From Betaproteobacteria bacterium (lineage in GTDB: Bacteria > Pseudomonadota > Gammaproteobacteria > Burkholderiales > Usitatibacteraceae), in the NCBI GenBank assembly GCA_016791265.1, contig JAEUMY010000010.1, forward strand, positions 1-64,000: a stretch of 64,000 bases of DNA, given 5' to 3'. Both the position numbers and the translations under genes were made by a program. A model generated the notes under the pieces. That model was not told the DNA's origin and did no database searches. It saw only the letters and a program-made list of their open reading frames with translations. Positions 43,116 through 51,524 of this stretch are shown one piece after another; the stretch's first letter is position 1; each line of letters opens with the position of its first letter.

Positions 43116-45431
43116 GTGACGAAAGTACCTCAGATTCAGGCGAGCGAAGCTCCAACTACCAACTCAGTTCTTTCATTCATTACCGCTGATCGAGCCATCG
43201 ATTCTCGTTCCAATGACCGCTTGAATCGGGCTGTCTTCGCAAGCCAGCTAGCAACCGTAATTCAACGGTGGCGCCAAAGGGACAGTTTGGTCATAGGACT
43301 ATGCGGACCTTGGGGTAGCGGTAAATCATCAGTCAAGAATATGGTTCTTGAGTACTTGAGGGAAGGCCAAGAGCAGCCCTTGATTATCGAATTTAACCCT
43401 TGGCAGTGGGCAGGAAATGAGCAGCTAACCGTGGCCTACTTCAACGAGGTCAAGAAAATTGTCGGGGTGAAGGACAAGAGTAAAAAAGCCAAAAAGGCGG
43501 CCCAACTACTAAAGGCCTACTCAGCGTTCCTGTCAGCCACTCAAGAGGTAGTAAAGGGTATCCCGGATGTACTGTTTGGCATATTGGCAATCCTACTAGT
43601 TGCGGGTGCGGCCTCACCACTTCTTCCTCTGCTAGCTCAGTACACAGACATTCTGACTCCCCTTGCGGGGGCAGGCGCACTCATTGTCTTACTGCTCAGC
43701 AGATCTCAAAAGCTCTTGGACGCGCTAGCGAAGCGGAGTGAGGAACGTGCTCAACTTGAACTGAAGACCCTAGTTGAAATAAAGAACGAACTATCTAGCG
43801 CATTGCGCCAACTCGATCGGCAACTCCTAGTAGTCATAGATGATATTGACCGCCTCTCTCCGAAGGAAATGCGGGAAGTATTTCAGTTGGTTAAAGCTAA
43901 CGCTGACTTTCCGAACTTCATCTACCTACTTCCCTTTCAGCGGTCTTCTGTCATTGCCGCAAATAACGCCTTGGACTCTGATGGTGATGCCTTCCTAGAG
44001 AAGATCGTCCAAGTTACTTTCGAGATTCCCCCCTTAGATAGTGAAGCCGTTGTTACTCATCTTACCGAGCATCTGAACGCGCTATTTGCGCCTGAATTGG
44101 CACGCGGAGATTTTGATCACGAAAGGTGGTTCGAGGTGCTGCACGCTGGATTGCAGACCCATTTCCAAAACTTGCGGACGGTAAATCGTTTTGTTGCCAT
44201 GCTGGCTTTTCGTGTGGAAGCGTTGCGGAAGCATGGAATGCTGGAGGTAAATTCAATTGACTTCATTGCGCTGGAAGTTCTGCGAGAGTTTGAGCCTCAA
44301 CTTTTCTTAAGACTTAGAAACTCAAAGCAGCTACTAACGCACTATTCATCTGGAGACCAAAAGGACCGCGATCGCATTCAGCAAGAACTGGAGCAGCTAC
44401 TCCAATTCGTCACAGAAGAAAAGAGAGAAAGTGCCAAGGCAGTACTTAGAGAACTTTTCCCAAACCGGGAATGGGTGTTTGGCTGGGGGAGCAGCTCCCA
44501 CAGTCGCACTGAGTGGCAGAAGACGCTAAGGATATGCTGCGGGGAGTACTTTGACCGGTACTTCCTGCTTCAGCTAGCCACCCAAGAAATTTCTGCTGTG
44601 GAGGTTGAAAGACTGTTCATCGCCACATCAGATATATCAAAGCTAAAGCAGATCTTTATCTCTCTATCGGAGCAGGGTCGACTTATTGCAATGATGAGAA
44701 GAATCGAACCTAAGATTGATCAGATTGCACCAGAACACCTGCCAGTGATGCTCACCGCACTTTGCTCATGTAGCCCCTTACTCCCGGAAGAATTGCCTGA
44801 TGCTCTCTCAGAGCGCTCAGACTGGATATTGACTCGCTTGGTCCGAATTCTTTTGAAGAATGCGCCAGATTCTACGACCCGCTTTCACGCACTGAAATCC
44901 GCAATCTCAGATGCTAGTGAAGTGAGCCTCCCGGTAGCAGTGGTCGCCGGAGAGAGTCGTCGCGCAGAGACAGGCGATGAAAACGAACTGATTTCGGCTA
45001 CTGAGCTTAGAAAGCTAAAGGATGCGTGCATTGGCCGAATCAGAGAATTTGCAAACAACGGGCAGCTGCATGCGGAGGTCCAATTGCCGCACGTGTTGTA
45101 TCGATGGAAGGAATGGGCATCTTTGAGTGAGGTTCAGGCTTGGGCTTTGCTATGCATGATCAATGCAAAGCAGTTTCTATCCCTAATTGTTGGGTTTACA
45201 CACCGATCTACCGTATTCAGCTCCGCATCAAGGAAGCCCCAAATTCGCAACTTCATCACTTTGCACGAGATTGAGAGTTTTGTTGCGTTGTCAGCTCTTA
45301 AGGAGGCATTGTCTCAATTCGAGCATGTCGCAGAGCAAGGGAGCGAACTGGTTGCAGTTGAGTGCCTGTATCGAGCAATTGAACGAAGAGAGGCAGGAAA
45401 GCCCGACTATTCAATTCCATTTGATGAATAG
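43116..45431 (+). CDS. KAP-family P-loop NTPase
   Basis: 771 residues. Walker A GPWGSGKS at residues 64-71, Walker B VVIDDIDRLSP near 239-249, and two membrane segments inserted between them (about 151-173 and 176-196), as in KAP-domain proteins that work at the membrane. The gene is clearly AT-richer than all neighbours and has different codon use, pointing to recent transfer. Some KAP NTPases have been linked to phage defence; that role here is only a guess. No 12-mer palindrome occurs from 41.9 to 46.4 kb. Confidence 0.85.
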   Translation: MTKVPQIQASEAPTTNSVLSFITADRAIDSRSNDRLNRAVFASQLATVIQRWRQRDSLVIGLCGPWGSGKSSVKNMVLEYLREGQEQPLIIEFNPWQWAGNEQLTVAYFNEVKKIVGVKDKSKKAKKAAQLLKAYSAFLSATQEVVKGIPDVLFGILAILLVAGAASPLLPLLAQYTDILTPLAGAGALIVLLLSRSQKLLDALAKRSEERAQLELKTLVEIKNELSSALRQLDRQLLVVIDDIDRLSPKEMREVFQLVKANADFPNFIYLLPFQRSSVIAANNALDSDGDAFLEKIVQVTFEIPPLDSEAVVTHLTEHLNALFAPELARGDFDHERWFEVLHAGLQTHFQNLRTVNRFVAMLAFRVEALRKHGMLEVNSIDFIALEVLREFEPQLFLRLRNSKQLLTHYSSGDQKDRDRIQQELEQLLQFVTEEKRESAKAVLRELFPNREWVFGWGSSSHSRTEWQKTLRICCGEYFDRYFLLQLATQEISAVEVERLFIATSDISKLKQIFISLSEQGRLIAMMRRIEPKIDQIAPEHLPVMLTALCSCSPLLPEELPDALSERSDWILTRLVRILLKNAPDSTTRFHALKSAISDASEVSLPVAVVAGESRRAETGDENELISATELRKLKDACIGRIREFANNGQLHAEVQLPHVLYRWKEWASLSEVQAWALLCMINAKQFLSLIVGFTHRSTVFSSASRKPQIRNFITLHEIESFVALSALKEALSQFEHVAEQGSELVAVECLYRAIERREAGKPDYSIPFDE

Positions 45432-45591
45432 ACTGATTTCTTGCTGCAACTCTTTTATGTGCCGTTCTTATGTGATTGTTCGAATCTCCCGTTTCCTGCC
45501 CCCACCCCCTCCCGTGCTACTCTTTTGCATTGCAACAGACCCGTCCGAGGTCTGAGCCAAATCTTCCCCCTCTCGCTACAAGGATTTCGCC

Positions 45592-46722
45592 ATGCCCGGC
45601 CTGCTGCCTTCCGTCGATCCGGACGGACTGCTTGAATATTCCGTCGTCTACACCGACCGTTCGCTGAACCACATGTCGCAGCGGTTCCAGGGCGTGATGC
45701 GCGAGATTTCGCGCATCCTGAAGACCGTCTACCACGCGAAGTCGTCCATCCTGGTGCCGGGCAGCGGGACGTTCGGCATGGAGGCGGTGGCGCGGCAATT
45801 CGCCACGGGCAAAAACGTGGTCGTGATCCGCAATGGCTGGTTCAGCTATCGCTGGACGCAGATTTTCGAGCAGGGGAACATTCCGGCGAAGTGTACGGTG
45901 CTGAAGGCGCGGCGGGTGAGTGATGCGAAAGATGCGCAGTGGACGCCCTGCCCCATCGCCGAAGTCGTTGCCACCATTGCGAGCGAGAAGCCGGCCGCGG
46001 TGTTCGCGCCGCATGTGGAAACCTCCGCCGGGATGATCCTGCCGGACGATTACCTGAAGCAGGTGGCCGACGCGGTACACGCGGTGGGCGGCCTCTTCGT
46101 GCTGGACTGCATCGCGTCGGGTGCCGCTTGGGTGGACATGGCCGCCACGGGTGTGGACGTGCTCGTGTCCGCGCCGCAGAAGGGCTGGTCGTCCTCGCCC
46201 TGCTGCGCGATGGTGATGCTCTCCGAGCGCGCCCGCGCGGCCATCGACGCGACGCAGAGCACGAGTTTCTCCTGCGACCTCAAGAAGTGGCTCTCGATCA
46301 TGGAGACGTATGAAGGCGGCGGGCACGTGTACCACACGACCATGCCGACCGACGCGCTGACGCGGCTTTGCGCCGTGATGCAGGAAACGGAGTCACAGGG
46401 CTTTGCGAATATTCGCGATCTGCAATGGGAGCTGGGCAAGAAGGCGCGCGCGCTGCTGGAAAGCCGCGGCTTCAAGAGCATCGCAGCCGAAGGCTTCCAG
46501 GCGCCGGGTGTCGTGGTGAGCTACACCAGCGACCCGGAGATCAAGAGCGGCAAGAAGTTCATTGCGGTGGGCATCCAGAGCGCATCGGGCGTGCCGCTGC
46601 AGTGTGACGAGCCGGCGGATTTCTCGACGTTCCGCATCGGGCTCTTTGGCCTGGAGAAGCTCTCCAATGTGGACCGCACGGTGAAGAATCTCTCGGACGC
46701 GCTGGACAAGATGGGCGTGTAA
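45592..46722 (+). CDS. class V PLP-dependent aminotransferase
   Basis: 376 residues. The lysine binding PLP is in SAPQKGWSS (Lys197). ILVPGSGTFGMEAVARQFATGKNVVVIRNGWFSYRW and VETSAGMILPDDYLKQVADAVHAVGGLFVLDCIAS fit the alanine-glyoxylate/serine-pyruvate group of the class V fold, but the substrate pair cannot be fixed. An in-frame 12-mer (46405-46416) reads A-N-I-R. The 3' end is copied downstream. Confidence 0.85.
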   Translation: MPGLLPSVDPDGLLEYSVVYTDRSLNHMSQRFQGVMREISRILKTVYHAKSSILVPGSGTFGMEAVARQFATGKNVVVIRNGWFSYRWTQIFEQGNIPAKCTVLKARRVSDAKDAQWTPCPIAEVVATIASEKPAAVFAPHVETSAGMILPDDYLKQVADAVHAVGGLFVLDCIASGAAWVDMAATGVDVLVSAPQKGWSSSPCCAMVMLSERARAAIDATQSTSFSCDLKKWLSIMETYEGGGHVYHTTMPTDALTRLCAVMQETESQGFANIRDLQWELGKKARALLESRGFKSIAAEGFQAPGVVVSYTSDPEIKSGKKFIAVGIQSASGVPLQCDEPADFSTFRIGLFGLEKLSNVDRTVKNLSDALDKMGV

Positions 46723-46752
46723 CGCGGGGTCTCACCTCGCGCACGGTGCTCA

Positions 46753-46847
46753 CATCCCCCCTTTGACAAAGGGGGCTTGGGGGGATTTGGATTGACGGCA
46801 AATTCGTAGCGAAATCCCCCTCGATCCCCCTTTTGCAAAGGGGGAGG
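46753..46847. repeat. inverted repeat with C/G-run arms (copy 2)
   Basis: 95 bp resembling 27402-27492: CCCCCCTTTGACAAAGGGGG, AATCCCCCTCGATCCCCC and CAAAGGGGGAGG words in the same order. It separates the aminotransferase gene from its duplicated 3' fragment. Confidence 0.85.
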
Positions 46848-46869
46848 CTGTTGCCACTCATCGCTGGCA

Positions 46870-46996
46870 TGCGCAGTGCGACGAGCTGGAGCACGTCTCG
46901 ACGCTCCACGTCGGGCTATTCGGGCTGGAGACGCTGCGAAATGTGGATCGCAAGGTGAAGAATTTCTCGGACGCACAGGACAAGATGGGTGTGTGA
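46870..46996 (+). pseudogene. duplicated 3' fragment of the aminotransferase gene
   Basis: About 125 bp whose translation ends VGLFGLETLRNVDRKVKNFSDAQDKMGV, clearly derived from the C-terminus of 45592-46722 (IGLFGLEKLSNVDRTVKNLSDALDKMGV). It has no start and is a remnant. Confidence 0.75.
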
Positions 46997-47016
46997 AGGT
47001 TGCGCAATGCGGGCTT

Positions 47017-47028
47017 GCGAATATTCGC
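47017..47028. repeat. GCGAATATTCGC, exact copy
   Basis: Between the aminotransferase fragment and the stop of the adenylate cyclase gene; a second copy follows at 47078 inside that gene. Confidence 0.95.
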
Positions 47029-47041
47029 AACCCACGAGCGA

Positions 47042-48592
47042 TCAGACCGCGAACAACTTCACCGATTCCGAGCGCCCGCGAATATTCGCAACCCCCTTCT
47101 CCGCATACGGCCCGCAATCGGGCGCCAGTGCGACCGTCGTCCCGGTGAGCAGAATCGCGGTGCCAAACTCCTTGTTCATGCCCTCCACCCGCGCCGCCAC
47201 GTTCACCGCGTCGCCGTACACCGTGTAGCCCATGCGGTCGGCGCTGCCGACGAGGCCGGCGCACACGGTGCCGGTGTTGATGCCGATGCGGGTGGGCAGC
47301 GTCGCGCCGTGCGCGAATATTCGCGTGGAGAGCGCCGACTGAATGGCGCGCGCCGCGCGGATGGCGCGGGCGGCGTGATCGGCCTGCGGCGCGGGCACGT
47401 TGAACACCGCCACCACGGCGTCGCCGATGAAGTTGTTGATGTAGCCGCCTTCGGCGTGGATGGCCTCGTTGACGACGGCGAAGTAGTCGTTCAACAGCTT
47501 CACCGTGTCGTCTGGCGAGAGCTTTTCCGAAATCGCGGTGAACCCGGTGATGTCGGTGAACATGACGGTGGCTTCCAGCATGCGGCTATCCAGCTTGCCG
47601 CCGCCCTTGATGAGCTCGCCCACGACGTCGGGATTGAGATAGCGGCCGAAGGTGTCGCGGATGAGCGCCCGTTCGCGCAAGCCCACGACCATGCCGTTGA
47701 AGCTCGCGGTGAGGCGGCCGATCTCGTCGTTGCTCACCACCGGCACACGCGCGTCGAGGTCGCCTCGCCCCACGGCTTGTTGCGCGCGGTCCAGGAGCGC
47801 GACCGGGCGCAGGATGCTGCGCGCCGCGAACGCGAGCGAGATGCTGATGGTGAAGAGGGACGCCACCATGTCGAGCGCGATGGTCTGCGTGGGGGACAGA
47901 CCCTGCACGCGGCGGAGCTCGGCGAAAATCGACAGGTCCAGCCCAACCAGCGTCGCGGGCAGGAAGGCCAGCACGAAGAAAATCGCGCCCAGCTTCACCT
48001 CCAGCCGTGAATCCAGCGGCGGCACGCTGATGCCGGCGGCGGCGCCGTCCTTCGCGCGAAAGCGCGCGACGACATCATCGACCAGGAAGTAGACGCAGAA
48101 CGCGTAGTTGGCCGCGTAGACAAAGCCGTACCACGGCAGCGCCAGCACGCGAACGGGCAGGCTGATGGCCTCCATGTTGGCGTCCTTGGGCGAGAAGACG
48201 CCGCTGTAGAACGCGGCGAAGCAGTAGATCAACGTGACCACGAACGCCCAGCGGCCCGACATCGCGGGCAGGCGCTGCAGCCGCGTGATGCCGCGCGGGT
48301 CGGCGGTGGCGCGGGCGAGCCGGGCCACGGGCGCGAAGAGGAACGCGGCGGCCGCGAGATTCACCAGCCCCAGGATCAAGATGTTCAGCGACACCGCCTG
48401 CAAAGCCACGTCGCCGCGGCCCGCGACAAAAATGAAAATGCCGGTGATGCCGGAGTCGATCAGCATCAGCATGCCCATCGCGATGAGGTAGCTGCGGCGC
48501 AAATCGCCGATCGCCGACGCGGCGTCCGCCGCGCGAGGCATGGCGTGGGGCGCGGAGTGCGGCGTGGATGGCGTTGGAAGAGGCGTGGACAT
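47042..48592 (-). CDS. membrane adenylate cyclase with HAMP domain
   Basis: 516 residues from the ATG at 48592 (an alternative ATG lies 9 bp upstream). Six or so membrane segments, a HAMP linker (ILRPVALLDRAQQAVGRGDLDARVPVVSNDEIGRL), and a class III cyclase domain with VMFTDITGFTAISE, NNFIGDAVVAVFN and TRIGINTGTVCAGLVGS. The aspartates for the two metal ions are present. Two 12-mer palindromes lie in the coding part (47078-47089 as A-N-I-R and 47313-47324 as R-I-F-A). Divergent from gspC. Confidence 0.85.
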   Translation of the reverse strand: MSTPLPTPSTPHSAPHAMPRAADAASAIGDLRRSYLIAMGMLMLIDSGITGIFIFVAGRGDVALQAVSLNILILGLVNLAAAAFLFAPVARLARATADPRGITRLQRLPAMSGRWAFVVTLIYCFAAFYSGVFSPKDANMEAISLPVRVLALPWYGFVYAANYAFCVYFLVDDVVARFRAKDGAAAGISVPPLDSRLEVKLGAIFFVLAFLPATLVGLDLSIFAELRRVQGLSPTQTIALDMVASLFTISISLAFAARSILRPVALLDRAQQAVGRGDLDARVPVVSNDEIGRLTASFNGMVVGLRERALIRDTFGRYLNPDVVGELIKGGGKLDSRMLEATVMFTDITGFTAISEKLSPDDTVKLLNDYFAVVNEAIHAEGGYINNFIGDAVVAVFNVPAPQADHAARAIRAARAIQSALSTRIFAHGATLPTRIGINTGTVCAGLVGSADRMGYTVYGDAVNVAARVEGMNKEFGTAILLTGTTVALAPDCGPYAEKGVANIRGRSESVKLFAV

Positions 48593-48668
48593 GGCTTTCA
48601 TTCTAGGCGCTACGCAAGTCGCCAGCGAGATGGATGTCCCCGCCCCCGGTTCCGCTACACTCGTGCCC

Positions 48669-49511
48669 ATGACTGCCCACGCCTCCACTGGCGCCCCGCC
48701 CTCCACCCCGCCTGTCGGCAAGCCGCTGCGCCTCGCCGCCACACTGCTCACGGCCGCGCTGCTCGGCGTGCTGGCCTGGCGCGTGGCCGGCGTGATCTGG
48801 AGCATCGCAACACCTGCGCCGACCGCCACCGCGCCCGCGACGCGTGATGCCGCCGGCGACTGGGAGCGCGCGCGCAACCTGTTCGGCGACGCCGATGCCG
48901 CGGCGGCCACTCCCACCGCCACCGCATCGGGCATCCGCCTGCGCGGCGTCTACGCGGTGGATGGCAAGACCCTGTCCGCCGCAGTCGTGAACACCGGCGG
49001 CAAGCGCGACATCGCGGTGCGTGTCGGTGATGAAATTGAAAAAGGCGTGACGCTGGCGGCCGTCGAGGCGAACCACATCGAGGTGAGCCGTGGCGGCGTG
49101 CGCGAGCGCATCGCGCTGGATCGCCGCGTCGCCCTGCATTCCAGCGGCGCGGGCGGTGCGAATATTCGCGGGTTCAAGCTGAACGTGACCCGCACCGGCC
49201 CCAACGCGGTGAGCCTCTCCCGGAGCGAGCTCAACACCACGCTGCAAGACCCTGGTCAGCTCGCCTTCACCGGCCGCATCGGCGCGGGATCAGGCGGCGG
49301 CGTGCGCATCGACAGCGCGCCGACCGGCAGCCTGCCGCAAAAGCTGGGACTGCTCGAAGGCGATGTCATCAAGAGCCTGAACGGCCAGGCTGTGAATTCG
49401 GCGGGCGATCTGGCGCGGCTCTACGGTCAGTTCGGCACCCTGTCCAGCCTGCGCGCGGAGGTGTCGCGCGGCGGGCAGGTGGTGGTGATGAATCTGCAGA
49501 TCACGCCGTGA
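48669..49511 (+). CDS. gspC: type II secretion protein GspC
   Basis: 280 residues: one N-terminal membrane segment (AATLLTAALLGVLAWRVAGVIW), a homology-region domain (GIRLRGVYAVDGKTLSAAVVNTGGKRDIAVRVGDEI) and a C-terminal PDZ-like domain (APTGSLPQKLGLLEGDVIKSLNGQAVNS). GspC links the secretin GspD in the outer membrane to the inner-membrane platform. An in-frame 12-mer (49158-49169) reads A-N-I-R. Unlike the usual order, gspC is separated from gspD by the reverse-strand nadR and pnuC genes. Confidence 0.85.
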   Translation: MTAHASTGAPPSTPPVGKPLRLAATLLTAALLGVLAWRVAGVIWSIATPAPTATAPATRDAAGDWERARNLFGDADAAAATPTATASGIRLRGVYAVDGKTLSAAVVNTGGKRDIAVRVGDEIEKGVTLAAVEANHIEVSRGGVRERIALDRRVALHSSGAGGANIRGFKLNVTRTGPNAVSLSRSELNTTLQDPGQLAFTGRIGAGSGGGVRIDSAPTGSLPQKLGLLEGDVIKSLNGQAVNSAGDLARLYGQFGTLSSLRAEVSRGGQVVVMNLQITP

Positions 49512-49542
49512 CGGCACCCGCCGATCCGCAGCTCCAACCGGC

Positions 49543-50661
49543 TCAAGCCACTTCCACCTGACCAGCCTCCGCAAGCATCGGCCACGGCTCGGCGAACATT
49601 GCCGCCGTCGCGTGAATGGCCATGCGCAACCGTTCCGACGGCGAACCGTTCATGAGCTGAAATTTCAGCCCGCGCTCGGCCAGCACATCGAGAAACCGCT
49701 GGGTCATCCAGGCGCGAATGTGTTCACCGTCGCGCACGCCATCCTGTTCGAACGGCACGCCTTCGTGGTTGGTGACCAGATACAGCACCGGCGGTCGAGC
49801 GGCCGCGATGTCCAGCACCTCGGGCGACACGGTGCCGACATAGCGCTCGTGCCAGATGGCGGTCGCCAGCGCGTCGGTGTCGCAGATGAGGAGCGGGCCG
49901 CCCTGGCTCGCCGCGGCCTCCTCCCATGCGGTCTGCACGTTCGCGATGTGGATGAATTCGTCGGTGGCCCACACGAGGTCGCGCATGCCCGGCGTGGGCT
50001 TGCCGTCCAATTGCGCCTGGGCGCGCGCCTGGGCGAGCTTCTCGACGGTGAACGCGCGGCCGTATTCGCCGATCCAGCGGGTTTCGTGATGGGGCGGCCC
50101 CTGGCGGCGCCAGTAGTCGGCGAGGCTTTGCGACAGCGTCGTGGTGCCGGTCGACTCGGCGCCGACGACGATGACGCGCCGGGCGAGCCCCGCGCGAACG
50201 GGCGGCGCGAGATGATGCCAATAGCGCACCGGGTCGCCGCGCACCAGCGTGCCGGAGATGGGAAAGCAGTCGCGCGCCGGATCCAGGCTCACCGGCGTCG
50301 CATTGAAGTGCCGGGCCAGCTCCGCGCCATAGGGCTCGGACGTGAACACCGCGGTGACGGGGCCGGCGTCGCTCTGTCGCAGCGCCTCCCGCATCAAGCC
50401 CACATGCTGGCGCCAAATGTTGGCGTCCTCATAGTCCACCGGCACATCGTCGCGGATACCCAGGACGTCCACGTTCGCGAGATCGTGATGCACCGCCTTC
50501 AGCCAGGCCACGCGCTTCGCGAGCGGCAAGGCCTCGTGCGACGCCGCCATCACGATGACGCTGACGCGCGCCGAGACGGCGGCCGCGGTGCGAATGAGGA
50601 AGTGATGACCCTCGTGCGGCGGATAGAACTTGCCGATCACAAGACCGTGCGCGCTTTTCAT
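49543..50661 (-). CDS. nadR: NadR: NMN adenylyltransferase and ribosylnicotinamide kinase
   Basis: 372 residues. The N-terminal adenylyltransferase part has GKFYPPHEGHHF (HxGH-type motif) and ISGTLVRGDP. The C-terminal kinase part has a P-loop-like GAESTGTTTLS near the middle, with Thr where the usual lysine is expected, so it is a variant nucleotide-binding loop. Together the two activities convert nicotinamide riboside to NMN and NAD. No N-terminal DNA-binding domain is present, so it is not a repressor. Its start overlaps the pnuC stop by 4 nt. Confidence 0.85.
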   Translation of the reverse strand: MKSAHGLVIGKFYPPHEGHHFLIRTAAAVSARVSVIVMAASHEALPLAKRVAWLKAVHHDLANVDVLGIRDDVPVDYEDANIWRQHVGLMREALRQSDAGPVTAVFTSEPYGAELARHFNATPVSLDPARDCFPISGTLVRGDPVRYWHHLAPPVRAGLARRVIVVGAESTGTTTLSQSLADYWRRQGPPHHETRWIGEYGRAFTVEKLAQARAQAQLDGKPTPGMRDLVWATDEFIHIANVQTAWEEAAASQGGPLLICDTDALATAIWHERYVGTVSPEVLDIAAARPPVLYLVTNHEGVPFEQDGVRDGEHIRAWMTQRFLDVLAERGLKFQLMNGSPSERLRMAIHATAAMFAEPWPMLAEAGQVEVA

Positions 50662-51305
50662 GCCGCCACCTTCGCCTTTCTTGCGGGGTCCGCGAAAGCG
50701 TCGGGCGAAAGCCGCGCCCGCCACTCGGCAAGCCCCATGATGCACATCACGAGAAAAATCGCGTACAGCACGCTGGTGAGGCCGAGGTCGCGCGACCAAT
50801 AGAACGGAATGGAAATCACGTCGACCAGGATCCACAGCCACCAGCATTCCAACACCTTGCGCGCCTGCCACCAGAGCGCCCCGAGGCTGATGGCGAGAAT
50901 GGCCGCGTCGATCACCGGGGCCGGGCTGTCGGTGAAATGCTTGAGGTAGAGCGCCACGGCCACACCACCGGCCAGCACCATGATCAGCACCCCCACACCG
51001 CCGCGCAGCGTGGCGCGGGTGACGCCGGCCGCCGCCTCGGTCTCGCCCCTGCGCCAGCACCACCAGCCATACAGCGCGAAGGCGAAAAACACGCCCTGCA
51101 GCACGGCATCCGCGTAAAGCTTGGCGTTGAAGAACAGCACCGAGTAGCAGGCCACGCTGACCATGCTCATCGGCCAGTTGGCGATGTGCATTTTGACGGC
51201 CAACCAGACGCAGGCGAGGCCGGTGACAAAGGCGGCGATTTCGAGCGGCGTGACCGGTTGACCGAGCAGCGTGAAGGCGGGTAGAAACAGGACGTTGACG
51301 GGCAT
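50658..51305 (-). CDS. pnuC: PnuC nicotinamide riboside transporter
   Basis: 215 residues with about seven membrane segments. VSVACYSVLFFNAKLYADAVLQGVFFAFALYGWWCW and WLWILVDVISIPFYWSRDLGLTSVLYAIFL are typical of PnuC. It imports nicotinamide riboside; trapping comes from NadR kinase, encoded by the overlapping next gene. The ATG at 51305 is the best start; the open frame extends upstream into the gspD promoter region. Confidence 0.88.
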   Translation of the reverse strand: MPVNVLFLPAFTLLGQPVTPLEIAAFVTGLACVWLAVKMHIANWPMSMVSVACYSVLFFNAKLYADAVLQGVFFAFALYGWWCWRRGETEAAAGVTRATLRGGVGVLIMVLAGGVAVALYLKHFTDSPAPVIDAAILAISLGALWWQARKVLECWWLWILVDVISIPFYWSRDLGLTSVLYAIFLVMCIMGLAEWRARLSPDAFADPARKAKVAA

Positions 51306-51524
51306 GCTCGGGATGAAAGGCGGGGCGATCCGGCGGGCGGTGGCGAGGAGAATCAGCCGGGAGTCTAGCGCACCCGGTTCGCCCGGATGGCCGGGGCGCT
51401 TTTGCAACACCGGATTCACATGCGCCTGTCATACTTCCGTCATTGCCAACGACCCCGGGGCCAGCAGGTAGAATCCCGGCACACGCCGGCCCCCCCACCA
51501 ACCCGCCGAATCGATTTCCCGCCA

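Noticed and set aside
42330..45591. A prophage or integrative element around the KAP NTPase gene
   Set aside because: No integrase, phage structural gene, tRNA or direct-repeat boundary was seen; only composition points to transfer.
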